From NCBI GenBank assembly GCA_016271365.2, contig CM057451.1, positions 370,037,501 to 370,101,500 of the forward strand: a DNA stretch of 64,000 nucleotides, read 5' to 3'. Below the pieces are notes generated by a model. The model was given only the letters and a program-made list of their open reading frames with translations, ran no database searches and was not told where the DNA came from. Made by a program: the position numbers and the translations under genes. Shown here one piece after another: positions 23,379 through 34,269 of this stretch; within the stretch, counting starts at the first letter, position 1; each line of letters begins with the position of its first letter. The stretch comes from Neoceratodus forsteri. Lineage: Eukaryota; Chordata; Ceratodontiformes; Ceratodontidae.

Positions 23379-25313
23379 TGTAACCCCTCTATAAATGGGG
23401 GTTCCCAAAAGTCTTCCTTGGGTGTGCTTAAATGCCCACTGCCAGGTGGGCGTTCTGTGTCTTTACAGGTGTAAAAGTGCTTGCATGTGAGTGCCCTGTT
23501 AGCCTCTGTGCCTGTCCCTTTAAGAGACATTATTTTTGTAGAGTATGAGTAATCTGGGTAGGGGCAGAGTGTTTCCAGGCTCAAGTCCCACCCGAGCTGC
23601 AGTAATATTGCTCTGTTCTGCCATTGCTAATGGTGCAGAGGGAGCTCTGTTAGAACTGGTAATTGTTTGCTGATTAGCTGCTCTAATAATAATGGTATTA
23701 TAGTTTGTCTAACCTGCCTTTCTTTGCAGCATAGACATTTCTGTATTGCGCCAATCAGTACCTTATGGGGACCTTAAAATGGAGTCTGTCCTCAGGGGTC
23801 TTGAGGGAGTGAATTTCTGTAGGAATTGTAGTTTTTTCATTTTGCCGCCTAAATGGACCTGGAGGGGGAGCCCTTGCTTTGACAGGAAGTCCTAGTGCTG
23901 CCTGCAGCACAGAGTCAGTCTGAATTTGGAGTTGAGAGAGTGAACTGCTTAAGACATTAGAGCAGCTGCTCCTGCGTTGTAGCGCAGGAAACTGGTGGGA
24001 AGGCTGTGTCTGGCCTGCCTGCTTCATCTTCCCTTCTGAGGGATCTGCTAGTGAAATTAATTGGACTGAATCCGAACCAGCTTGTGACCAGAAATACTGA
24101 ATTGTGACTGCCCTATTACCTGTAGAAGACTGAAGATTTGCTGTAAGCGATCGGCCCGTCAGGACGTCTGAATCACCACAGAGATCATGGTTTTGCTCAG
24201 GAAAACTGAAATTGCAACTGGACTGTTATCTGACCTGTGGTATTGTGTTTTGCTTTATTATAAATGTGCTGTAAGCTGTCAGTGGGTCGTGATTTGGTCC
24301 CCACTACTTAAGTGTGTCATGCTTGCTGGAAGCTGTTTCCAGCACTTATTGAACTGAATCCGAACTGTTCACCCAGCCTGGGCCCTGCCACCTTGGCCCA
24401 GTCAGCTACTTCAGATGCAGAGATCACCATCGATGACTCACCCGGGGATCAGCCCCCTGCTCAACATCTCAAAAAGGAACGACACCTCGGTGAATCGTGT
24501 GGGCCCTGCTTCTCCTGATAATACCAGCTTGTCGACCTGCAGTCTCCATTCCGTCCCTCCTGTGTTTCGTATTGGGTAGCATGAGTAAACACCAGGGTAG
24601 CTCCCTGCAACATCAGCTAAATCAGAAGTGTTGTCATCTGATTCAATTGTTTTCTTGTCACAAATTGAGCCTCCAGGCTCCGGATTACAAATTGTGTGTG
24701 GTTGTGCATGCTCCTTCTTTCCATCACAGGGCCTTGACCAGCTGCAAAGCTGGCCTACCCCAGGCAACTTGTCGGGCTTGCACACCTTTTTTCCCACTGG
24801 GTACCCAGAGTGTGTGACTGTGAAGGGACTCTAAAGTGCATGCATGATTGCCTGATTGAATCAGTTACAGAACTAATCGGTCAAATTTTGCCCCTCCCTT
24901 GTTCATTCCCCCTGAATAAATCAGATCTAATTCTTTTTGCATTTAACTTGACTGTGGTTCCATTTTGTACAAGAAGCACTGTACTGTTGTTACCTGCTGG
25001 GTCTAAACTTATTTTGCAGGGGGTATCCAGGGTTGAACTGGTGAAATCAGCCCTGGTGGTAAGTGCAAACAGAGTGGGGATTTGTATGCTGATTAGGGGT
25101 TATTGTAACTATGGCTGTTGTTCATTGCTTAGACCACTAAAGGGGAAAGAGGGGGTTACAGTGTCCCAGAGGGCTGTACCCAGGTCAGCTACACTACCAA
25201 TAACCCTGTCTTCCAGATGGAGGCACCCGTTTTCAGTATCCAGGCTCCTTAACCTGCACCTAGTCACGCAGGCGGGGAAGTAGCCCTTGGGATAGCACCG
25301 TCTAAGGGTTACA
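23379..25313 (+). mobile_element. LTR-like unit B (solo LTR candidate), 1.9 kb
   Basis: It starts TGTAACCCC and ends GGGTTACA, and is flanked by GTTA on the left and GTTG on the right (one mismatch). On the plus strand it has GCGCCAATCAGTACC, a TTTGTCTAACCTGC block shared with unit A, and AATAAATCAGATC near 24916, as expected of U3 and polyA regions. The short open frames inside show no viral homology. It lies in the opposite orientation to unit A, 1.3 kb away. Confidence 0.65.
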
Positions 25314-25894
25314 GTTGTATTTACTATTTCAAATTTTGGGAATGCGAAATCATATTTAAAAATTAAAAATCAGGGAAAACACTGACTGTATGTTCAGAAT
25401 ATTTAAAGTGTCAAGTGTTTTTCATTCAGCACAAACCACAATAAAAATCAAAAAGCTAAATTCAACTTAAGGTTTTTCAGCAGCAACCAATGTACAGTAG
25501 ATATATAAAAAAGTAACTCAAGCCTGTCATGCCTATCACTGGACATGCACAAAGAGGCCGTGACACAAAAATGTGCATTTTATTCAATTATATATAGTAC
25601 ACCTCATTTCTTCAATATTTCATTAGCAATACCTGTGGCAAAAAAAAGTTATGAACACACACACCTATACACACACACAAACACACACGGTATCTGCATC
25701 ATCTAAATGTATGACTGAACTGCTGCAATGTATGTTCCTGAAGTTGTTATTGCAAACTCATAAACCAATCATCACTAAACATACTATGTGTATATACTGT
25801 AAATCAGCGATGTGTAGTCCCACTTTCTAGAGGATCCCATTTTATCACATTATGCATAAAGTACCATAGCCAACTGAGTACAAAACTCAATGAA
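25314..25894. other. Unassigned AT-rich DNA with AC microsatellite
   Basis: An imperfect AC repeat lies at about 25654-25690. No other structure is recognised. Confidence 0.4.
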
Positions 25895-26221
25895 TGCAGT
25901 TATTTATTTGTTTATTTATTTATTTATTTCAAACGTTTTCCCAGGAAAGTCATACTGAAGTGATGCTCTTGTTTTCAGATGCATCCTGGGAGGAGAGGGA
26001 AGAAAGGAGAAGAGAACAGATACGAAGTACAATATATAGAATAATTCAAAAATATGTTAATAAGCAAATCAATTATACAATTACAAGAAACTTAAAGAAA
26101 AGTTGCTAACAGTAAATTATTACACAGTAAATTGTGGACCAAGCAGAGAACATTAAACAGCAAGTAACACAACAAAATAATGAACAGAGCGAAATGACTG
26201 ATTGCAGGGTACAGCAGGACA

Positions 26222-27872
26222 GTGCAGGTGACAGTGTTGGGTGTGCTGCAGGTGACAGTGTTGGGTGTGTTGCATGTGACAGTGCAGGTGACAGTGTTGG
26301 GTGTGCTGCAGGTGACAGTGCAGGTGATAGTGTTGGGTGTGCTGCAGATGACAGTGCAGCTGACAGTGTTGGGTGTGCTGCAGATGACAGTGCAGCTGAC
26401 AGTGTTGGGTGTGCTGCAGGTGACAGTGTTGGGTGTGCTGCTGGTGACAGTGCAGGTGACAGTGTTGGGTGTGCTGCAGGTGACAGTGCAGGTGATAGTC
26501 TTGGGTGTGCTGCAGGTGACAGTTTTGGGTGTGCTGCAGGTGGCAGTGCAGGTGACAGTGTTGGGTGTGCTGCAGGTGACAGTGTTGGGTGTGTTGCATG
26601 TGACAGTGTTGGGTGTGCTACAGGTGACAGTGCAGGTGATAGTGTTGGGTGTGCTGAAGGTGGCAGTGCAGGTGACAGTGTTGGGTGTGCTGCAGATGAC
26701 AGTGCAGCTGACAGTGTTGGGTGTGCTGCAGGTGACAGTGTTGGGTGTGCTGCTGGTGACAGTGTAGGTGACAGTGTTGGGTGTGCTGCAGGTGACAGTG
26801 TTGGGTGTGTTGCATGTGACAGTGCAGGTGACAGTGTTGGGTGTGCTGCAGATGACAGTGCAGCTGACAGTGTTGGGTGTGCTGCAGATGACAGTGCAGC
26901 TGACAGTGTTGGGTGTGCTGCAGGTGGCAGTGCAGGTGACAGTGTTGGGTGTGCTGCAGATGACAGTGCAGCTGACAGTGTTGGGTGTGCTGCAGGTGAC
27001 AGTGTTGGGTGTGCTGCTGGTGACAGTGCAGGTGACAGTGTTGGGTGTGCTGCAGGTGACAGTGCAGGTGATAGTCTTGGGTGTGCTGCAGGTGACAGTT
27101 TTGGGTGTGCTGCAGGTGGCAGTGCAGGTGACAGTGTTGGGTGTGCTGCAGGTGACAGTGTTGGGTGTGTTGCATGTGACAGTGTTGGGTGTGCTGCAGG
27201 TGACAGTGCAGCTGACAGTGTTGGGTGTGCTGCAGATGACAGTGCAGCTGACAGTGTTGGGTGTGCTGCAGGTGACAGTGTTGGGTGTGCTGCTGGTGAC
27301 AGTGCAGGTGACAGTGTTGGGTGTGCTGCAGGTGACAGTGTAGGTGATAGTCTTGGGTGTGCTGAAGGTGACAGTGCAGGTGACAGTTTTGGGTGTGCTG
27401 CAGGTGGCAGTGCAGGTGACAGTGTTGGGTGTGCTGCAGGTGACAGTGTTGGGTGTGTTGCATGTGACAGTGTTGGGTGTGCTGCAGGTGACAGTGCAGG
27501 TGATAGTGTTGGGTGTGCTGCAGATGACAGTGCAGCTGACAGTGTTGGGTGTGCTGCAGATGACAGTGCAGCTGACAGTGTTGGGTGTGCTGCAGGTGAC
27601 AGTGTTGGGTGTGCTGCTGGTGACAGTGTTGGGTGTGCTGCAGGTGACAGTGCAGGTGATAGTCTTGGGTGTGCTGCAGGTGACAATGCAGGTGACAGTG
27701 TTGGGTGTGCTGCAGGTGACAGTGTAGGTGACAGTGTTGGGTGTGTTGCAGGTGACAGTGTTGGGTGTGCTGCAGGTGGCAGTGCAGGTGACAGTGTTGG
27801 GTGTGCTGCAGGTGACAGTGCAGGTGACAGTGTTGGGTGTGTTGCAGGTGACAGTGTTTGGTGTGCTGCAGA
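26222..27872 (+). repeat. GC-rich 12/24-bp minisatellite, 1.65 kb
   Basis: The array alternates GGTGACAGTGTTGGGTGTGCTGCA-type 24-base units and GGTGACAGTGCA 12-base units, with point variants. Because every unit is a multiple of 12, the plus frame 26134-27879 (GDSVGCAA and GDSA repeats) and two minus-strand frames (26092-27903 and 26106-27686) stay open throughout. Higher-order copies of one block start at 26491, 27067, 27343 and 27655, at spacings of 576, 276 and 312, all multiples of 12. It lies inside the 3' part of a LINE, so a genuine protein is unlikely. Confidence 0.9.
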
Positions 27873-28270
27873 TGAATAGAAGACTACCCCTAATCAAAAG
27901 CAACTGCAGAAATGAATAGCAAACTCATGGAGGAGAGGTTTCAGAGCAGGAAATGAAGGAGCAGAGTGAATGGAAGGGGTAAGAGAGCCCCATAGTTTAG
28001 GGAAGCAGAATGAAAAGGTAGCTTGTCCAGCAGTAGATTTCATTTGAGGGAGAGCAAGGTATCAAGAGAAAGTATTGTGAAGGGAGTAAAGAGGAAAAAG
28101 GGGCGATAGAGATGAAAGAAGTAAGACACAAGAGAAGAGAGCCAAACAATATTTGGAGATAAAGGAAGCACAGTGGGCACCTGGCATCAAGAGAGGGGAG
28201 GGAGAGAGAAGAGTACAGAGTACAGTGGTGAGCACACAGTGGTTTATCAATGGCAAAGCAACAGAAGGAG

Positions 28271-29144
28271 TTAGAGAGGGTTCATTCTAGCTAAAGTAGA
28301 CTTTGGAGCAGCACTATAAACAATGTTTCCATTGTTGAAAATGGGGAAAATCATCTTCATGAGGATTTCTCTGCATGCAGGAAGTAGAACGCTTCTCTTA
28401 TTTCTGTATAGCGCCCCAAGCATGGGGTGGAGCTTTTCGTGAACAGCATCCACGTGAACAGAAAATTTCATTTTCATTTCATTTTTATTTAAATTGGTAA
28501 GTAGATTAGCAAAAATGCAATTTTTCACAGTGACCTGTACATAAAAATACATTAAAGCATTACTTAAAACATACACAATTGGAATCCAACAACAGCATGT
28601 TATACAATCCAAATTTGAACAAACTTAGTACACCATTCATAACAGACAGAGGTTAAGTTATTCTAAAGAGTAATTGCTTTATATCTAAATTAAGGTGGTG
28701 ATTCAGCCAGATTCCAAGGTACTTGAAGGAGGCGACATCTTCAATAGTTTCACCTTCAAGGGTATGAAAGGAGAGAAGGGGGAGACTTTGGCAAGCTTGT
28801 GCCTGGTATCAAAAGTCATACAGACTGTTTTCTTAGCATTGGGGGATAACTGATTTTCTCAGAATGGGAGCTGAATGTTGTTAAAGTCCAGCTAGATCTG
28901 ATTCACAAGAAGCCAGGGGAAAAGAGTACCGTATTATCTGCATACGTATGAATAAACACAGAGGAGCAGGCATTGGGGAGGTCATTTAGAAAAATGGAAA
29001 AAAATAATTGGTCTAAGGACAGACCTTTGGGGGATGCCTGAACTGATGGGGGAAGGGAGTTCCAATATGGACAGCTTTCAACCTGCCCCTTCCCCAAGGT
29101 AAGGGCAGAACCACTCAACTGAGGAAACTGAGAGTCCAGCTGTC
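28271..29144 (-). pseudogene. LINE reverse transcriptase, C-terminal segments
   Basis: The minus strand gives PKGLSLDQLFFSIFLNDLPN followed by HTYADNTVLFS (28903-29190). The catalytic box is mutated from YADD to YADN. Downstream, 28271-28612 gives YRNKRSVLLPACREILMKMI, then NGNIVYSAAPKSTLARMNPL, the typical post-catalytic region of these LINEs. Frameshifts separate the parts. Confidence 0.8.
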
Positions 29145-29659
29145 TTAAAGGATACTTAAACAAGCAGTTTTTTAAAACTGCAAACTCCAAAATCTGGCTT
29201 CACAGCAAGGTAAAGTAAAGGCTACTGTTTAGATTTATGCTAAAACTGCATTTATGTAAATAACATAAATGCAGTTTCATATCTTTTGAAAAATGTAAAC
29301 ACCAGCCTTTCACTTACAAAAAACAGCCTTGCTTCTCCTAAGATGTCTGCCAACTGTGTTAAGTGATGAGTCATGATGACATCATCGGAGCCAGAGCCAG
29401 AGACCAATATAGATTCCTATAGGCTAACTAGTTCTTCTTTCCCTCTTTGTTTTGAATTGTTTTACCAGAATGATCAACACCATGTGTTAACATGTGGATT
29501 ATTTTGATCAGTACACATGTTAGGCTATGACTGTGTTCATTTTATTTACTTTAACTTGCTGAAAATGTTTTGCAATCTAGCTGACTTTCTCTTTGGCAAA
29601 CTGCAGAACAGTGCAACACTTCAAATACCTGATGATCTAGTGGTTATGTGATGCCCTGA

Positions 29660-29790
29660 ATATTTTTTTTTTGTTAACCAGGAGAGACACACTATGCTGA
29701 AACCTTTTTTACAGATGTGGCCTGGCAGCACAAGGAAGTTTAGTGACTTGCTCAGGGTCACACTGCGAAATACCAGTCTGGTCCAATTCC
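29660..29790 (-). mobile_element. SINE-like insert with CORE-type segment
   Basis: The minus strand contains GTGACCCTGAGCAAGTCACTAAACTTCC, the CORE signature, followed by a pyrimidine-rich end and CTCCTGGTTAAC with a poly-A tail at the low-coordinate side. It lies inside the left arm of the TTAA element, so it arrived later. The exact 5' head is unclear. Confidence 0.5.
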
Positions 29791-30599
29791 AAAGCTCATT
29801 CATTCTTGTTAATCCACAAAAAAAGCGTCTCTTGTATTCTTTTTCCAAGTGAACCCCTTGCATCTAGCCTGGCTTCTGTTTAACACCCCCCCACCCACAC
29901 CGTGTCCTTAGTACTGCCTGGGGCTGCATATGAGCTTGCGGTCTCGTGAAGAGAATCATCACACCTCAGACTGTAATCGTATACCTCAGAGTTGTGCGCA
30001 CCTACACTGATATGGATCATCCGCTGGCACTGTTAAATAATACCTCCCAAATCACACTTAGGTCCACTTTTTCAATGTTTGACCTCTGCTCCCACAGTAA
30101 AAATTGAGTGGATCACCACCCTTCTGCACAGTGAAGGCAGTATGTACAGTTCCCCTGTTGTGTTTTTGTCCCGCCTCATTAACCAACAATTGGGTCTTCA
30201 TCGAGGGCCAAGAAATAAGCCTCAGGACTCACCAGAAAAAAATGCTGTTCCTGCCCTCATAAGGGCTGCACTTACTATGGATAACAATATTATTAGCAGG
30301 AGAGGCATACTAATGCCTTGAGCGAATCCACCAGACTTCCAGTGTCAGTCTACTCCTTTACCTGTGATCTGCAGAACCCCGCAGTGCAGTTCCCTGAAAA
30401 TCTTCTCCAATACTTTTTAGTGCCACACTCCACAATGAAAGCTGGTTGGCTACCACCCTTCTAAATCATGAATGATTTATACACAGCTCCCTCAATGCTG
30501 TCCTAACAAACGTCAACACCCCCCCCCCCAACCTGAGGGTAATCTCCCTACACTGAATTCAAGTAACACTTTAAGTGCAGCCCTGCCACTCAGTATTTG

Positions 30600-31385
30600 T
30601 CATCGCTGGCTGCTCTCATTCACAGTCAGGTAGTGAACATGGTGCTGGCAGCCCTGCATTTCACATCTCAGAATGATCTGCTAAACATCCCCCTTCCTGT
30701 CTTCCCCTAACCTGAATATAGCTGTACCTTGCTAGAATGGCCTCTTCGGTCCCTCTCTGGCATACATTCTTCTCTTCTGCTCCCCACACCAAAAACTGGT
30801 GAGCTCACTACCCTTGTGCATCATGCATGTGGTTAGTACAGTCGCCCATGTCATTTTTACATATTAATAATAAACATGATCTTCTGGTAAGCCAGGCTGA
30901 TAGCAGCAGGACACAAAGGGAAATATAGGCATTCCTACCCATACAAGAGCTAATCCACCTATGATTAGGCACTATTAAATGACGTGCATAATGATATGCA
31001 TACCCATCATTTAATAGTGCCTAATCAAAGGTAGCCTAGATCTTTTAAGTATAGGAAAGCCTATAATTCTGCTTGCTCCCTACTGCTATCAGCCTGACTT
31101 ACTGGAAAGAATTGTTTATTTTTGATATGTCAAAAAACGTAGGGACTGTACTACCTACATTCATGATGCACAAGGGTGATGAGCTCACCAGTTTTTGGTG
31201 TGGGGAGAAGTAGCTACAATGAATACCAGAGGGGGACTGTGAAGGCCACTCCTGCAAGGTACTGCTATATTCAGGTAAGGGGGAAGACAGAAGGGGAGAA
31301 ATATGAGCAGATCACTGTGAGAAATAAGATGTGGGGCTGCTGGCGCCATGATCCCTACCTGACCACAGTGTCCTGGCCAGCATTC
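30600..31385. repeat. Large internal palindrome
   Basis: The two halves are inverted copies around a centre near 30995. The inner arms CATTTAATAGTGCCTAATCA and its complement flank about 23 bases. The outer arms include CCAAAAACTGGTGAGCTCA and its complement at 31180-31200. The outermost match near GGCTGGCTGCT and its mirror is weaker. Confidence 0.8.
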
Positions 31386-31399
31386 CCCTTTCCATAACA

Positions 31400-31560
31400 C
31401 CAGTTCATGCAATTGTCCAAGGCTGTGTGTGGATATTAATGTGTGAACTGGCTGCCCACTATACATTCAGTCACTTCACTACCCATCTAGCATTGTTTGT
31501 AAAGCAATTTGGGATACATTGTGTATGAAAGCACAATATAAATATTAATTATTATTATTT
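31400..31560 (+). mobile_element. L2 3' tail fragment
   Basis: The segment ends with GTAAAGCAATTTGGGATACA, GTGTATGAAAGCACAATATAAAT and (ATT)n. This is the conserved L2-type 3' stem region and tail. Confidence 0.65.
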
Positions 31561-32632
31561 CCCATGGATAAAGAAGAGAAAACAAACATATTTTTGATTT
31601 CCAAGAAAGTATGAACTCTGGCATTGGACTACAGAAGAACTTTGCTACAAGCAAGTGGTGCATCTATGGGATGGTGAAGGGTGCAGCTGTAGCCCCATTG
31701 TAAAGTACTCACTTGCTGCTGCATTTCACTTTGTTGAAGAAGTCTGATTTATTGATTGTACACATGTTTACATTCAAAAATATGGATTACATTTGTAGTT
31801 TCAGTCAAAAACATACTAGAAAAGCATAATAGCAGAAAATATAAAGGTTTCATAAAATGTTAAAAAGTGCATATCAAGTATGTACACTCCCAGCACCCTC
31901 CCCCTGGCATCCTGGTTCTGCCATAACCACTAGACCACCCTTATTCAAGATTTGTACTGCACTGTGGTTTGCTAAAGAGAAAGTCGGTTGGATTAAAACA
32001 TAATTTCAGCATGTTAAAGTAAACAAAATGAACAGAACCATATCCTCACATGCGTATTGATCTAAATAATGCATCTGGTTTTGACAATTTCGGTGGAACA
32101 ATTCTATACAAAGGGAACAAAGAACTAGTTAGCACTATAGAGAGCCATATAGCTCTCTGACTTTGGCTTCAATGATGTCATCACTTAACACATTTGGTGG
32201 CCATTTTAAGAAGCAGGTAAGGCATTTTTTTTTTTAAATTGGAAGGCTGATTTTACATTTTTCAAATGCTTTGGAACCACATTTAGGTAACTTACATAAA
32301 TGTAGCTTTAGCATTGACTAATTCAGCAGCCTTTCTTTTAGTCCTGTTTGAGGTCAGATTTTTGAATAGTTTGTTGTCAAAATGTTATTTAGGTATCCTT
32401 TAAGCTTGTCCAGGAGAATGGAATGGCTACAGTGTCAAAAGCTTTGGCTAAGTTGACAAAAATGGCAGAGGTAACAATGCCCTGACCCCAGAGAGGATAG
32501 TATCAGTGAGCTAGAGTAGAGAGGTGGAAATGGAGTGTGACTTCCTAAAGCCAGATTGGAAAGGAGTGAAAAAGAGGCAGAGTCAAGAAAAGGGGAGAGC
32601 TGGGAGAGAACAAAGGTGTTCCTATAGTTTAA

Positions 32633-33432
32633 AGGGGTATTGTCAGCTTTGTCTCGCTTTACTCTAGTAATTATAACCATCGTGCCTCTAGGCACATACA
32701 TTTCAAGCAAGTACCACAGAATGCCTCTGTACAGCCAAAACAACAGTTTTTACCTAGTTTGAAAGTCTGCTGTCCACTGGAAGCATATCACTAGAGAGAA
32801 CATGTGTCTGTTCAGGAGCTCAGTCCCGAAGTTCACTTTTTGCCATGACCATGTAACAAAGGCATTTATGCGATACATCTACCTCTAATTAAGCTTTCTT
32901 TGCCTCTGAATGACAAAAATGAGGGGTAGTAATGCACAAAATATATTTGTAGAGAGCCAAAATTCGCACATGCGGAATAAGCTGCCAGTGCCAGTAAATC
33001 CCATGCATGCGCAAGAGCCAGTATGCATGCGGGTTGGACGGTACCAGCTGTTCCGCGTGAAATTTTGGCTCCTATTTTAAAATATATTTTGTGGCATTAC
33101 TACCTCTCTCGCTTTTATTAGTCTAGAGGCAAGAAAGCCTAATTAGAGGTAGACGACGTATAAATGCCTTTATTACATGATCGTGGCAAAAGGGAACTCC
33201 GTGGGACTGCATTCCTTAACAGACGCATGTTCTTCCTAGCGATATGCTTCCGGAGGATGGCAGACCCAACTGAAAGGGAATTAATGCAAAAGTTCAACAA
33301 ACTAGGTAAAAGCTGTTGTTTTGGGATGTACAGATGCATTCTGTGGTACTTGCTTGTAATGTACTGTATGTGCTTAGAGGCACAATAGTTACATTTATAT
33401 GAGTAAAGCAAGACAAAGCTGACATTGCCCCT
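32633..33432. mobile_element. TTAA-flanked palindromic element, 800 bp
   Basis: TTAA at 32629-32632 and 33433-33436 flanks it. The termini AGGGGTATTGTCAGCTTTGTC and the complement of GACAAAGCTGACATTGCCCCT are inverted copies. Similarity continues through CTCTAATTARGCTTTCTT and AATTTTGGCTC blocks, so nearly the whole element folds on itself around about 33030. It has no coding capacity. The insertion sits inside a LINE reverse transcriptase whose frame is continuous once the element and one TTAA are removed. Confidence 0.88.
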
Positions 33433-33880
33433 TTAACCAGAGTGGGAGGAGACAGATAGCATGGAAGTTACTAGCTAAAGAGAGGTCACCTCCTTTAGGG
33501 AAGGGAATGACAATAGCCAGCTTCCAGGAGTTAGGAACCCAGGATAAGGAGAAAGAGAGGTTGAGGAGGCAGGTAATTAGAAGGGCAATGGATGAGCAGA
33601 GAGAAATAGGAGCCTAGTGTCAAGCCCATCAGGACTCTCACCCCTTGTGAGGATTTAGATCCAAGAGGGCCTTAATGGCATCAGCAGGGGTAATGAGTGA
33701 GAAAGAAAAAAGGGAGGAGAGCAGCTATAGGACAGGCAGAGCAGAAGACTGAGAGGGAAGAGGGGAGAGAGGAAGAGGAGGAAGAGAGGAGTGAAAAGGT
33801 ACAGGGTATTGCACATGTATATGGGTAAACTGCAACTGAAGGAGTAGCCTCAATTACACAGGGGTCCCATTTGGAACCAG

Positions 33881-34199
33881 GACACTTTGATAAAAAATAT
33901 ATATATATATATACCCTTTTCATTCTTAGCTGAACATTTTGACTAGCAGGCAGTGCAGATTGAAGACAAATAACTTAGCTGCAACATACAATACCATGAA
34001 AAAAAAAATCAGGATCCCATTACAAATGACATATTACATCTCATTTGGTCTAGCTTGGGCCACAATATAGTAAAAATGTGTGCAAGCAGAACCCCATACA
34101 ACAGCAATGCAAGCATCAAACATTCAGCATTGTCAAATGCTTGTTTATGAACTGTTGTAGGACATACTCATCTACTTTATTTATTCTGGTCCATTCCAC
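33881..34199. other. Unassigned sequence left of the ribozyme
   Basis: It contains an (AT)n tract near 33897-33912. A segment at about 34110-34150 (AACATTCAGCATTGTCAAATG) also occurs near 10045. It may be the left part of the ribozyme-bearing repeat. Confidence 0.4.
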
Positions 34200-34209
34200 T
34201 GGGGTGTCA

Positions 34210-34269
34210 AACAGACGAGGCATACTGATGAGTCCTGGTAGGACGAAACACGTGTCTATGTCTTCTGTT
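34210..34269 (+). ncRNA. Type I hammerhead ribozyme
   Basis: All parts of a hammerhead self-cleaving RNA are present in order. CTGATGA (34225-34231) is followed by stem II GTCC/GGAC (34232-34235 with 34241-34244) around a TGGTA loop, then GAAA (34245-34248). A minimal stem III ACAC/GTGT (34248-34251 with 34252-34255) is followed by C34256, the predicted cleavage site. Stem I closes the structure: GGCATA (34219-34224) pairs with TATGTC (34257-34262) and AACAGA (34210-34215) with TCTGTT (34264-34269), separated by a CGA/T internal loop. The short stem III is the form known from Penelope-like elements and amphibian satellite repeats. No core base deviates. Cleavage itself is inferred from structure. 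Confidence 0.88.

Larger units (their letters stand above)
29149..32399. mobile_element. TTAA-flanked element with about 500-bp terminal inverted repeats, 3.25 kb
   Basis: TTAA at 29145-29148 and 32400-32403 flanks the element. The ends AGGATACTTAAA and TTTAGGTATCCT are inverted copies, and the arms extend to about 29650 and 31910. They share blocks such as GTGTTAAGTGATGA and CTAACTAGTTCTT. Its interior holds ~350-bp tandem units (near 30087, 30425 and 30780), a large palindrome, and L2 and SINE-like inserts. No transposase is visible. TTAA duplication is typical of Kolobok and piggyBac; which one mobilised it is unknown. Confidence 0.85.
25895..33880 (-). mobile_element. 5'-truncated LINE (L2/Rex1-like), split by two insertions
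   Basis: The 3' tail (TTTATTTATTTATTTATTTC, then CAGGAAAGTCATACTGA and CAGATGCATCCTGG) sits at 25895-25990. A minisatellite occupies 26222-27872, followed upstream by the C-terminal protein region (28271-28612). Reverse transcriptase segments lie at 28903-29144, 32404-32628 and 33437-33880. Two TTAA-flanked elements fill the gaps. Removing them, with one TTAA each, restores continuous reverse-transcriptase reading: LLDKL then KTAGLSVSSVEWF across the first site, and LNYRN across the second. All segments carry stops. Confidence 0.75.

Noticed and set aside
26092..27903. 603-, 581- and 526-codon frames over the minisatellite as real proteins
   Set aside because: All three exist only because units are multiples of 12 bases. 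The array lies inside an antisense LINE and the frames have no unique sequence beyond its edges.
30285..30330. Possible second hammerhead (GAGGCATACTAATGCC, then GCGAA)
   Set aside because: It resembles the ribozyme start, but CTGATGA reads CTAATGC, stem II is absent and no GAAA core or cleavage site is in place.
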